Of a stretch of 64,000 nucleotides of DNA, positions 1-8,916 are shown in pieces. A model generated the notes under the pieces. The model worked only from the letters and a program-made list of their open reading frames with translations, had not been told where the DNA came from and searched no databases. The DNA is from Lachnospiraceae bacterium (GTDB taxonomy: Bacteria; Bacillota; Clostridia; Lachnospirales; Lachnospiraceae). Where the stretch lies: NCBI GenBank assembly GCA_029006155.1, contig JAQXGF010000027.1, positions 62,001 through 126,000 on the forward strand. The letters run 5' to 3'. Each line of letters begins with the position of its first letter. The stretch's first letter is position 1. The translations under genes were made by a program, and so were the position numbers.

Positions 1-1
1 A

Positions 2-1411
2 GTGTATGATGCAAAAGAGCAAGATTGGGAATGGGATGACGAGGAGTATGTTTCTATTATTCCGGAAAAGTGTCGCTGGCAGAACTGGGCGGTTGATGAT
101 CATACAGGAACTGCTTTGACGGGTGATAAACTGTTAAACTTTGTGAATAATACACTGTTTCCTGTATTAAAAGGAAATGATATCAAGGATACTACCGGAA
201 AAATAACCATTCCGGGTGTCAAAGTTGATTCATCAACCCCAATAAAGAAAGCCATCGTGCAAACTACTTTTGCTGATGCGAATCAGTATATGAAAGATGG
301 AGTTTTACTTCGTCAGGTTATCAATATTATAGATGACCTTGACCTCGGAGATTATGAGGAAAGTCATGCTTTTGGCGAGATTTATGAGACTATTTTGAAG
401 GAATTGCAAAGTGCCGGTTCTTCCGGAGAATTTTATACACCTCGTGCAGTGACGGATTTTATGGCAAAGATGATTAATCCTCAGATTGGCGAACAGGTTG
501 CAGATTTTGCCTGTGGCACCGGTGGTTTTCTTACAAGCTGGCTAAAAGAACTTTCTAAAAAAGTAAAGACGACGGAAGATCAGGAAGCTTATGATAATTC
601 CATTTACGGCATTGAGAAAAAGCAGTTTCCTTATATGCTGTGTATCACTAATATGTTACTGCATGGTATGGATGTGCCGAAGATTTACCACGATAACTCT
701 TTATTGAAAGATGTTCTTGATTATACTGTGGATGACCAGTTTGATGTTATTCTGATGAATCCGCCCTACGGTGGTAATGAGAAAACAGAAGTGAAAAATC
801 ACTTTCCGGCAGATCTGGCGAGCAGCGAGACAGCTGATCTGTTTATGTCTGTTATTATGTATCGACTGAAAAAGAACGGTCGTGCAGCGGTTATTTTGCC
901 GGATGGATTTCTGTTCGGCACAGATAATGCCAAAGTTGCTATTAAGAAAAAACTGCTTTCAGAATTTAACCTGCACACTGTAATTCGCATGCCGCACAGC
1001 GTATTTGCCCCGTACACATCCATTACTACCAATATTTTGTTTTTCGACCATACAAAGCCGACAGAAGAAACATGGTTCTATCGTTTGGATATGCCGGAAG
1101 GATATAAGAACTTTTCTAAGACTAAAGCAATGGAACTTAAACATTTTGAGCCAGCTATTGAGTGGTGGAATAACAGAGAAGAAATCAATGTAGATGGCTT
1201 TGACAAGGCAAAGAAATATACGGCAGAAGAGATCATTGCGAGAAATTATAATATCGACCTTTGCGGATACCCTCACGAGGAAGAAGAGATTCTGCCACCC
1301 AAGGAACTGATTCAACAGTATCAGGAAAAGAGAGCAAGCCTGAATGCAGATATAGATCGTATTTTGGCTCAGATTACGGAAATATTGGGAATTGATTTGG
1401 AGGAAGAATAA
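2..1411 (+). CDS. hsdM: Type I restriction-modification N-6 adenine DNA methyltransferase subunit HsdM (5' end probably truncated by window start)
   Basis: Translation has motif I-like 'VADFACGTGGFLTSWL' and motif IV 'ILMNPPYGG'; stop overlaps the downstream hsdS start (1411). Confidence 0.93.
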   Translation: MYDAKEQDWEWDDEEYVSIIPEKCRWQNWAVDDHTGTALTGDKLLNFVNNTLFPVLKGNDIKDTTGKITIPGVKVDSSTPIKKAIVQTTFADANQYMKDGVLLRQVINIIDDLDLGDYEESHAFGEIYETILKELQSAGSSGEFYTPRAVTDFMAKMINPQIGEQVADFACGTGGFLTSWLKELSKKVKTTEDQEAYDNSIYGIEKKQFPYMLCITNMLLHGMDVPKIYHDNSLLKDVLDYTVDDQFDVILMNPPYGGNEKTEVKNHFPADLASSETADLFMSVIMYRLKKNGRAAVILPDGFLFGTDNAKVAIKKKLLSEFNLHTVIRMPHSVFAPYTSITTNILFFDHTKPTEETWFYRLDMPEGYKNFSKTKAMELKHFEPAIEWWNNREEINVDGFDKAKKYTAEEIIARNYNIDLCGYPHEEEEILPPKELIQQYQEKRASLNADIDRILAQITEILGIDLEEE

Positions 1412-2943
1412 TGACTGGACAACAGTTAAAAAATTCAATATTACAGATGGCTGTTCAGGGGAAGCTTGTTCCGCAAGACCCAAATGACGAACCGGCTTCT
1501 GTATTACTTGAGAGAATAAGAAAAGAAAAAGAACAGCTTATCAAAGATGGGAAAATTAAGAAGGAAAAGAACCCTTCTTATATCTTCCGTGGTGCCGATA
1601 ACCTGCCTTATGAGAAAGTCGGCAAGAATGAGCCTGTGTGCATTGCGGATGAGGTGCCGTTTGAGATTCCGGAGAGTTGGGAGTGGGTGAGAATAGGTAC
1701 TGTTTTTACATTACAGGCTGGTAAAAATATTAAAGCATCTGATATTTTTGAATCAAACTTTGATGGATCATATTTATGTTATGGCGGGAATGGCGTAAGG
1801 GGTTATGTAAAATCATATAATCGCGAAGGTACTTATCCGATTATCGGTCGTCAAGGAGCATTATGTGGAAATATAAAATATGCAAAAGGGAAATTCTATG
1901 CTACAGAACATGCTGTTTGTGTCGAAACCTTTGCCAAAACTAATGTTAAGTGGGCATGTGCTTTTTTAGAAGCGCTTAACCTAAATCAGTATGCAACTGC
2001 AACTGCACAGCCAGGATTAGCGGTCGCAAATATAAACACAATTTTAATTCCACTCCCACCTAAGAATGAACAACAACGTATCGTTGATATACTGATTACA
2101 TTGCAGCCATTTATTAAAACATACACGAAAAAAGAAGGAGAATTGCAGTCCTTAAATCAACAATTTTCTAATTTGCTAAAGAAATCTATCTTGCAAAACG
2201 CTGTCCAAGGAAAACTTGTTCCACAAAACCCATCAGATGAACCAGCTTCAGTCCTTCTGGAGCACATCCGTGCAGAGAAAGAGCGACTGATTCAAGAAGG
2301 AAAAATCAAGCGTGATAAGCATGAATCTGTTATTTATAGACGGGATAATTCTTATTATGAGAGGCTGGACGGAATTGAGCGTTGTATTGACGATGAAATA
2401 CCGTTTGAAATACCAGAGAATTGGGAGTGGGTTCGCTTATATAACATTGCATCATTTCAAAATGGTGACCGTAGCAAAAATTATCCTAATAGAAACGAAT
2501 ATGTTTCAAATGGTGTTGCATGGATAAATACCGGTCACATTACTTCAGACGGTTTTTTAAATGTCAACACGATGAATTATATCACCGAAGAAAAATATAA
2601 TTCATTGTCTAATGGTCATATACAGAAAGGCGATTTAGTTTACTGTTTAAGGGGGGCAACATTTGGAAAGGTGGCAAGAATAGAGCCATTCTCTAAAGGT
2701 GCTATTGCATCATCTCTAATGATTATTCGTCCATTTGATGTTGGCTTACGCGATTATATTTATTGGTACTTGCGTTCGCCGGTTGCCTATATTGAACTTC
2801 GTAAATATAGTAATGGTTCTGCTCAGCCAAATCTTGCGGCTAAAGATGTAGGAAAGTATCTTGTGCCTATACCTCCACTGGATGAGCAAATACGAATTGT
2901 AAATGAATCTGTCTATTTGCTGGAAATTATTAAAAATATATAA
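1411..2943 (+). CDS. hsdS: Type I restriction-modification specificity subunit HsdS (expressed copy)
   Basis: Two TRD regions separated by repeated conserved segments ('KNSILQMAVQGKLVPQDPNDEPASVLLERIR' and 'KKSILQNAVQGKLVPQNPSDEPASVLLEHIR'); 'PFEIPESWEWVR' motifs; coupled to hsdM. Confidence 0.95.
   Translation: MTGQQLKNSILQMAVQGKLVPQDPNDEPASVLLERIRKEKEQLIKDGKIKKEKNPSYIFRGADNLPYEKVGKNEPVCIADEVPFEIPESWEWVRIGTVFTLQAGKNIKASDIFESNFDGSYLCYGGNGVRGYVKSYNREGTYPIIGRQGALCGNIKYAKGKFYATEHAVCVETFAKTNVKWACAFLEALNLNQYATATAQPGLAVANINTILIPLPPKNEQQRIVDILITLQPFIKTYTKKEGELQSLNQQFSNLLKKSILQNAVQGKLVPQNPSDEPASVLLEHIRAEKERLIQEGKIKRDKHESVIYRRDNSYYERLDGIERCIDDEIPFEIPENWEWVRLYNIASFQNGDRSKNYPNRNEYVSNGVAWINTGHITSDGFLNVNTMNYITEEKYNSLSNGHIQKGDLVYCLRGATFGKVARIEPFSKGAIASSLMIIRPFDVGLRDYIYWYLRSPVAYIELRKYSNGSAQPNLAAKDVGKYLVPIPPLDEQIRIVNESVYLLEIIKNI
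1593..1688 (+). repeat. Outer inverted repeat of hsdS inverton, copy in active hsdS
   Basis: 96 bp matching the reverse complement of 5149-5244 with 5 mismatches by eye; last 35 bp (1654-1688) identical. Confidence 0.9.
2338..2389 (+). repeat. Inner inverted repeat of hsdS inverton, copy in active hsdS
   Basis: AGACGGGATAATTCTTATTATGAGAGGCTGGACGGAATTGAGCGTTGTATTG, 52 bp identical to the reverse complement of 4403-4454. Confidence 0.92.
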
Positions 2944-2947
2944 AAAA

Positions 2948-2989
2948 GATAAGGCATACACATCAAAAACTCGATATGTATGCCTTATC
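2948..2989. terminator. Bidirectional intrinsic terminator between convergent hsdS and recombinase
   Basis: GATAAGGCATACACAT ... ATATGTATGCCTTATC inverted repeat with A/T-rich flanks between convergent genes. Confidence 0.6.
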
Positions 2990-2991
2990 CA

Positions 2992-3801
2992 TTACCAGTT
3001 TATGATCATATCTACGATTTCGCGCTGTTCAGTAGATGTTTTACGAAGATAAATACGGGTAGTTTCAATGCTTTCGTGACCCATAAGATAAGCAAGAAAC
3101 GCTATATCATTGCAGCGTTCCAAGAAACTTTTTGCAAATCTGTGCCGGAATGAATGTGGATATACGACCGCAGGATTGATATTATATCTTACTGCTAATT
3201 TTTTCAGTTGTCCAGAAATGCCACGAGTAGTAATACGCTCGCCATACTTGTTCAAAAAAATGAAGCCGCTTTCTTGTTGCTTTTTAGCCAACCAAGAAAG
3301 AGCTTCTCTTTGCAATTCTTTAGGAATATAAATTCTACGCAGCTTTCCACCTTTGGAGTATAAGTCAAGATGTCCTAATTTAACATGTTCAGCCTTGATC
3401 TGAATTAACTCGCTAACTCTGGCTCCCGTTGCGGCAAGGAAACGAATTACGAAATACCAAAACATTTCATCATCCTTTTTAAGACAAGATTTAAAGTATT
3501 CATAATCCGCTTCACTAATCACATTTTCCAGATAGCTTTTCTGCTGTACCCGAACAAATGGTAATTTCAATTTTTCTTTTCCAATGGATTCTAGATAACA
3601 GTTCAGTGCTCGCAGTCTGAGATTTACGGTTTTGGGCTTATAATTTTCTATAAGCCATACCTTGTATTCTCGTAACTTTTTCTGTGTGACATCATCGTAT
3701 TGTTGTCCGTATTGCTTAATGGCAAACATATACGATGAGATCGTGTTTTCCGAGAGATTGCTTTCTCTCAAGTGTCTTTCAAATTTTTCATTTTCTATCA
3801 T
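2992..3801 (-). CDS. Tyrosine recombinase / site-specific integrase (putative hsdS invertase)
   Basis: XerC/D-like: 'ATGARVSELIQI', 'HSFRHRFAKSFLE', 'LMGHESIETTRIYL'; lies between two oppositely oriented hsdS cassettes. Confidence 0.93.
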   Translation of the reverse strand: MIENEKFERHLRESNLSENTISSYMFAIKQYGQQYDDVTQKKLREYKVWLIENYKPKTVNLRLRALNCYLESIGKEKLKLPFVRVQQKSYLENVISEADYEYFKSCLKKDDEMFWYFVIRFLAATGARVSELIQIKAEHVKLGHLDLYSKGGKLRRIYIPKELQREALSWLAKKQQESGFIFLNKYGERITTRGISGQLKKLAVRYNINPAVVYPHSFRHRFAKSFLERCNDIAFLAYLMGHESIETTRIYLRKTSTEQREIVDMIINW

Positions 3802-3827
3802 GGTGAAAGACCTCCTTTCACCATGAT
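3797..3827. promoter_or_regulatory. Perfect 13-bp inverted repeat spanning recombinase start codon and Shine-Dalgarno
   Basis: ATCATGGTGAAAG-acctc-CTTTCACCATGAT; on the minus strand GAGGT is in the loop and the ATG is in the stem. Confidence 0.75.
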
Positions 3828-3842
3828 TCTATCTAAAAATAA

Positions 3843-5183
3843 TTATAATGTCATAACTTTGGGTAGAGATTCCCCTATCTTAAAAACAATGCGATATTGT
3901 TCTTTGAGTGGTGGAAACGGAATCAAAAGACTTTTTATTGCGTCCTGTGAAATATTTTTCATTGATTCAGATGTTCCGCTTGCAGCTGCACTTAACTGAG
4001 TTCTTACAAATGGAGATCTCATTATATATAATATATACCATTTGTTCACACTGTTAAAAAAACTAAGTCGAAGCACCTTATCTGAAAGCATCAATTTTTT
4101 AGAAATTTTTTCGACAATAACACATCCGCCAACTAAGGTCACTGTATTTGCGCGGCAAATAAGAAAATCACCTGGCTGAATTGCATAATCTCTTATCCAT
4201 TGACTTGTTGAATAACAGGTTTTACTTTCTTCTTGATTGAAACTTCTCCCAGTAACAGCACTTATTTTTATAATGCCACATTCATTTTGTTCTGGGGGAC
4301 GTTCATCACATTTAAAACTTTTGCCTGCATCAATAGAATGAATAAGGTTTCCTAATCTACACCAACACCAAGTTTCCGGAATCTCAAACTGTATTTCATG
4401 ACCAATACAACGCTCAATTCCGTCCAGCCTCTCATAATAAGAATTATCCCGTCTGAAAATAACAGATTCGTGCTTGTCTCTCTTGATTTTACCTTCTTGA
4501 ATCAGCCGTTCTTTTTCCACACGGATGCATTCCAGAAGGACAGATGCCGGTTCATCTGACGGATCTTGCGGAACAAGTTTACCCTGAATAGCTTCTTGTA
4601 AAATGGATTTTTTAAGCATCTCTGGAAACTTAACATTCAAATCATTCAGATATTGTTCTGTTTGTTTATATTTGTCTAAGAAAGGAACAATCTCTTTTAT
4701 TTTGGTAACAATCTTGCGTTGTTCTTGTAACGGAGGCAGTGGAAAAAGTAAAGAATGTAAGGCATTTGAAGAAAGTCCTTGAATACCAATTCCTTTACCA
4801 CCAATCCAACCTGCGTGTTTATAAAGGAAAAAGATATAGTAATGGTATTCTACACATACCTCGGAATAGGGACGTAATCTATGAATGTGATTTTGTATCC
4901 TAATATCTGCGTCATATGACCATATTGCAGCTCGTCCAATATCACCGCCTTCACAAACAAGTAAATCTCCCTTAGTAGCAGTACATTTTTGAATTTCTGC
5001 TTCAGAAAAATACATTTCTCTAAGATTATCAATTTCAAATCTATTCCAGTAAAGATTAGATGTTGTAATATACGTGAGTAATTCACCAGAACGATTAGAA
5101 GAATTTAAAGCTTTACCTGTATTGTGCTGAAAAAGTTCTCCTAACCGTACCCACTCCCAACTCTCCGGAATCTCAAACGGCAC
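3843..5183 (-). pseudogene. Silent, inverted hsdS cassette lacking the native 5' end (alternative TRDs)
   Basis: Translation 'PFEIPESWEWVRLGEL...KKSILQEAIQGKLVPQDPSDEPASVLLECIR...YYERLDGIERCIGHE' is homologous to the active HsdS with different TRDs; homology stops at ~5244 just before an in-frame TAA, so there is no native start. Confidence 0.88.
4403..4454 (-). repeat. Inner inverted repeat of hsdS inverton, copy in silent cassette
   Basis: 52 bp perfect reverse complement of 2338-2389. Confidence 0.92.
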
Positions 5184-5244
5184 TTCATCGGCAATGCATA
5201 CCGGCTCATTCTTGCTGACTTTCTCATAAGGCAGGTTATCGGCA
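5149..5244 (-). repeat. Outer inverted repeat of hsdS inverton, copy in silent cassette
   Basis: Reverse complement of 1593-1688; 5149-5183 identical to 1654-1688. Confidence 0.9.
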
Positions 5245-5706
5245 GTAGCGGTGTATCTTCTTAATTATGGTATACGATACAAATGAAGCATGGCGGCATA
5301 TTAAATAGTTTCGTCAGGAGATGAATGGATTTGCAAGATTGAATGTGGATTGTGCAGATCATCCCTAGATTTTTTGATAGAAATTTTCAGGCATAAAGAA
5401 AAGCCAGTTATTCGAAAATTTCGAATGACTGATGTAGACGGTAAAAATTATAATACAGAGGTTGCATATCTATAAATGCGCAAGTAATAGCCACTGCTGC
5501 TATGGTGAGTTCTATGAAAGATTTTTGCGGTTTACTGCAAAAATCTTTCGCAGAGCAGTTGCATCAGGGTAGAAAGCAGGACAGCTGGAATGAGTATGTG
5601 CTCTATGGTGAAATTTAGTCACCGCATCCTGTTCGATTTCAGAAGCGGAAGTTGGATGCATTACTGCTGAAAATATTATGTTTTATATGAAGTATAACGT
5701 TAAAAT

Positions 5707-5760
5707 GTAAAAAAATATTTTACACTTCTATTGATAATTTCTCTGTTTATGCATATAATA
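5707..5760 (+). promoter_or_regulatory. Promoter with adjacent palindromic operator candidate upstream of XRE gene
   Basis: TTGATA (5732-5737) - 17 nt - TATAAT (5755-5760); palindrome TGTAAAA-aaata-TTTTACA at 5707-5725 just upstream of the -35. Confidence 0.65.
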
Positions 5761-5788
5761 GGCGTGAAGAAAGCGAGGGGGGATTGCA

Positions 5789-6157
5789 ATGAAATTTGAT
5801 GAATTATTTGAACAGAGAAGTCTGGTGGCTTCAAAGTTAAAAGCTTGTATTAGAGATATGGGTTATACAAAGGTTTCTTTTGCATCGAAGGCGGGTATTT
5901 CACGCCCGACACTAGATAAACTATTAAATGGAAACATAGACAATAAAAGCTCTTTTGATCGCCATTTGCAGAAAATATTAAAATTGCTTAATATGACGGT
6001 AGATGATTTGATATTGTATCATTCGGCCCCAACAAAGACTGCCACCGCGACCGTGTTTTCACAAAATGCACCAATGGATCATGAGATGAGTGATACGGCT
6101 AAGAAGCAATATAACTTGCTTCTTGATGTGATCGATTTATGTGCAATTTATTATTAA
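5789..6157 (+). CDS. XRE-family helix-turn-helix transcriptional regulator
   Basis: 'YTKVSFASKAGISRPTLDKLLNG' HTH; RBS gaggggg upstream. Confidence 0.85.
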   Translation: MKFDELFEQRSLVASKLKACIRDMGYTKVSFASKAGISRPTLDKLLNGNIDNKSSFDRHLQKILKLLNMTVDDLILYHSAPTKTATATVFSQNAPMDHEMSDTAKKQYNLLLDVIDLCAIYY

Positions 6158-6228
6158 GTGTGATGATGCGCACAGTTTGGTAAATTTCGGCTTTGTATCG
6201 TCCGGAATGAAATGGAGAAGTGAATTAT

Positions 6229-7011
6229 ATGAGTGAATTAATTACTGCTCAAAATCTGGATCTTGTAATAAAAAAGAATCGTGAGATTAAGGAAGTAGTA
6301 TCAGCACAGGCAATGAAGCTTCAGACAAATCCAGCAATTATGAAAGTGGCATCCGCTCCTCAACTTGCACTGTTAATCCTGCAGGGATTCGGACTGGTTC
6401 AAATGCCTATAGAGGACAGGTTTTGGAGTGGGGCAATATTTGTTAAGGATGGAAAGATTATTCCTGTTGTAAATACTGCCCTCCCAAGAGCAAATCAGTA
6501 TTTTGCAGCATGGCATGAGATATATCATTTGATATTTGATAAAGTATCGTTTGATCATTTCATCGAGGTTGAGAATACGCTGGAAGAGAGAAAAGCAGAG
6601 TGTTTTGCTGCATGTATGCTTTTAAATGGCGTTGACAGATATTTTACGGAACTGCCAGAAATGGATTTTGTTTCGAAGATATTTTATTGTATGTCGACAT
6701 TTCAGGCACCATACAAAGCTGTGTTAGTCTCACTATATGAATATGCCATTCAAAGTGAAAATGAGAAGCTTTGTAGAAGGATAAAAGAAGTGTTTGATCT
6801 TCAATTTGAGGATTTTCCAGACAGATTCAGAAAGTTGGGATTGGATGATAGTTTAGTAAGCCCTTCTTACGTGATCAATACATCCTTTTTACAAGAAAGA
6901 ATAAAGAAAACGAGAGATTTAAATCCCGAACTTTATTATCACAAGGATAATGAAGCGTATTTGATGAACATTATGGCTGAAATAGCTATGATAACGAGGA
7001 GACGTGAATGA
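6229..7011 (+). CDS. ImmA/IrrE family metallo-endopeptidase
   Basis: HExxH-like 'AAWHEIYHLIFD' followed by 'EERKAECFAACMLL'; ATG at 6229 follows a GGAG; ORF track start 6220 is a GTG. Confidence 0.85.
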   Translation: MSELITAQNLDLVIKKNREIKEVVSAQAMKLQTNPAIMKVASAPQLALLILQGFGLVQMPIEDRFWSGAIFVKDGKIIPVVNTALPRANQYFAAWHEIYHLIFDKVSFDHFIEVENTLEERKAECFAACMLLNGVDRYFTELPEMDFVSKIFYCMSTFQAPYKAVLVSLYEYAIQSENEKLCRRIKEVFDLQFEDFPDRFRKLGLDDSLVSPSYVINTSFLQERIKKTRDLNPELYYHKDNEAYLMNIMAEIAMITRRRE

Positions 7012-7787
7012 TAGAAATAGTCAGAATCACAAAAATAAATGATAAAAGACATATCGCTATTTTGGACACTTCATCAATCTCGTTCATGCAGGGATTGGAT
7101 ATGAAAGGGGTGCAATCGGAGTCTGTACTGAAAGATTATGATTTGATTCTGATTCCAGAATGGGTATTAACGGAAATAAATGATGCTCCAGGAAGAGCCA
7201 ATTATGTGCAAGAGCTGATAAAACAGGGATATCCAATATACTGCATTGAAGAGGGAACATATTCAGATTTGACAAATGGTGAAGAAGGTAACCTTTACCA
7301 GATAGTCCTTGCATCCACACGTCAGTTAGCAAGAATTAGAAGTTATTTGCGTCAGTATGTTGAAAGGACAGACCCACTAGATATGGATGCGTATAAAGAC
7401 TGGATGAAAAAGTTATATGCTGAGTGGCCGATTTCTGAAGAGAGGCTATTAACGGGCAGAATGAGAAAGAAAAATGCCGGTGAAGTATCAATTACGATTT
7501 TAGCTGAGATTGTGTCGTGGTATTATCCTGAAACAAAAGCATTAACTGTATATTCTCAAGATGGTGATGCATATGAATTTCAGAGAAAAGCGGAGGCTGA
7601 TTTAAGGCATGTATTTGCAACGAGAACGCCCGTGCCAGTTTCATACAAGAGCAATGATGCTATATTATGCCAGCTTGCAAGAGATGGGAAGATTAATATA
7701 GATAATTTGAGCGATTATAGAAAAGATGTACGTCGGATTACTTATAGTAAAGAGCAGGATGATCGTTCAATTATATTACAGAATTAG
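7008..7787 (+). CDS. PIN-like domain protein (candidate nuclease/toxin)
   Basis: 'IAILDTSSISFM', 'LILIPEWVLTEI', 'NAGEVSITILAEI', 'LTVYSQDGDAYEF' fit PIN-like acidic positions; ATGA overlap with the upstream metallopeptidase gene. Confidence 0.6.
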   Translation: MIEIVRITKINDKRHIAILDTSSISFMQGLDMKGVQSESVLKDYDLILIPEWVLTEINDAPGRANYVQELIKQGYPIYCIEEGTYSDLTNGEEGNLYQIVLASTRQLARIRSYLRQYVERTDPLDMDAYKDWMKKLYAEWPISEERLLTGRMRKKNAGEVSITILAEIVSWYYPETKALTVYSQDGDAYEFQRKAEADLRHVFATRTPVPVSYKSNDAILCQLARDGKINIDNLSDYRKDVRRITYSKEQDDRSIILQN

Positions 7788-7989
7788 TAGATAATGAATT
7801 GTTTACTCAACTTGTCTCTGATAAAACGGTTCATATTATTTTCTAGAGAAAAATGTAAAAACAGTGACCGGAGTATGAATAGAATATGAACATTTTGAAT
7901 TTATTCGGAAACATTCGGTAAAAATGTTGAAAATTGTAGAAATTTATACTATTCTAAAGACAGAATGCACGAAAAAAGGAGGGGAGATC

Positions 7990-8247
7990 ATGGTTGGAAG
8001 AAAGATAACGGTCAGCAATCCTTCCGGACTTCACATCAAACCGGCGGGACAGCTGGTGAAGGCAGCAGAGCGATGCAGCTCCAGAGTAGAGATTATTTAT
8101 GATTACAGCATCATCAATGCACGAAGCCTTTTGAATATTCTGTCCGCGGCGATTCCGCATGGAGCGGAGGTCGAGCTGCGCTGCACCGGCCCGGATGAGA
8201 AGGAAGATCTGGAGACGATGACAGAAGCCATGGGGCATCTTGAGTAG
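7990..8247 (+). CDS. HPr-like phosphocarrier family protein
   Basis: 'ITVSNPSGLHIKPAGQLVKAAERCSSRVEI...NARSLLNILSAAIPHGAEVEL' fits HPr fold with active-site His; start after AGGAGGGGAG. Confidence 0.85.
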   Translation: MVGRKITVSNPSGLHIKPAGQLVKAAERCSSRVEIIYDYSIINARSLLNILSAAIPHGAEVELRCTGPDEKEDLETMTEAMGHLE

Positions 8248-8282
8248 AACAGAGCCGGACACGTGCCGGAGTCTTATGAAAA

Positions 8283-8329
8283 AGCGTTTTCCGAAGCAGA
8301 CGAAGAGCGAGCCGGAGGCGCTTTTTTTG
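8283..8329 (+). terminator. Probable intrinsic terminator after HPr-like gene
   Basis: AGCG...CGGAGGCGCT followed by TTTTTTT. Confidence 0.45.
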
Positions 8330-8335
8330 TTATTT

Positions 8336-8388
8336 AACCAAATCAAGCAAGCCCCTTGCTTCAATTGCGTAAAGCAATAAGCAGTGGG
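8336..8388. repeat. Dispersed structured repeat, copy 1
   Basis: AACCAAATCAAGCAAGCCCCTTGCTTCAATTGCGTAAAGCAATAAGCAGTGGG matches 35410-35462 at about 44/53 positions. Confidence 0.7.
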
Positions 8389-8391
8389 CAG

Positions 8392-8784
8392 CTATGCTTG
8401 TGGACTGTGCGTGAGCATTCGCTCATACAGCAGCCCGGTCGCGAACCAGAGCGGTGCATAGTCCAGCCGGATCACACCGCCGATCTGAAACGGTGCATTG
8501 CTGTAGTCCCACGGACAGCAGTGGTGCTTTTTTAAGAAACTTCCGGAGAGGTATTCGACTCCGAAAATTCCCGTCATATAGATGAATCCGCGCAGAGGCA
8601 TCCCACAGCCTTTCAGACGCCGTGAGAGCGGTCCGACCAGAGAGGCTGCGCCATAGATCGGAAACATGTGCAAAGAGGAGACCCCGGTCAGTTTCCAGTC
8701 GTGATGGAGCAGGGATTGCAGTCCTGTCCAGAGAATTTCCAGACACCATCCGGTCATTCCACATTTGATAAAATCAGATTTCAT
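8392..8784 (-). CDS. Putative ABC-transporter type IV (CmpB-like) membrane protein
   Basis: 'GWCLEILWTGL', 'LHMFPIYGAASLV', 'GIFGVEYLSGSFLKKHHCCPWDYSNAPFQIGGVIRLDYAPLWFATGLLYERM' resemble this small membrane-protein family; start chosen at MKSDF. Confidence 0.7.
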   Translation of the reverse strand: MKSDFIKCGMTGWCLEILWTGLQSLLHHDWKLTGVSSLHMFPIYGAASLVGPLSRRLKGCGMPLRGFIYMTGIFGVEYLSGSFLKKHHCCPWDYSNAPFQIGGVIRLDYAPLWFATGLLYERMLTHSPQA

Positions 8785-8916
8785 ACATTTCCCTGAACCT
8801 TTCCAGCAATGAATGAGATAAATATTACAGGCAGAGCATAAAAGATGCTTCAAATAGCATCCCCAAAAGAGAGAAGTTTATTCGGTTAGATGAGAAAAAA
8901 ATACCAGCAAAAAGAG

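Noticed and set aside
5516-5549. Perfect hairpin as an intrinsic terminator
   Set aside because: No T tract follows on either strand.
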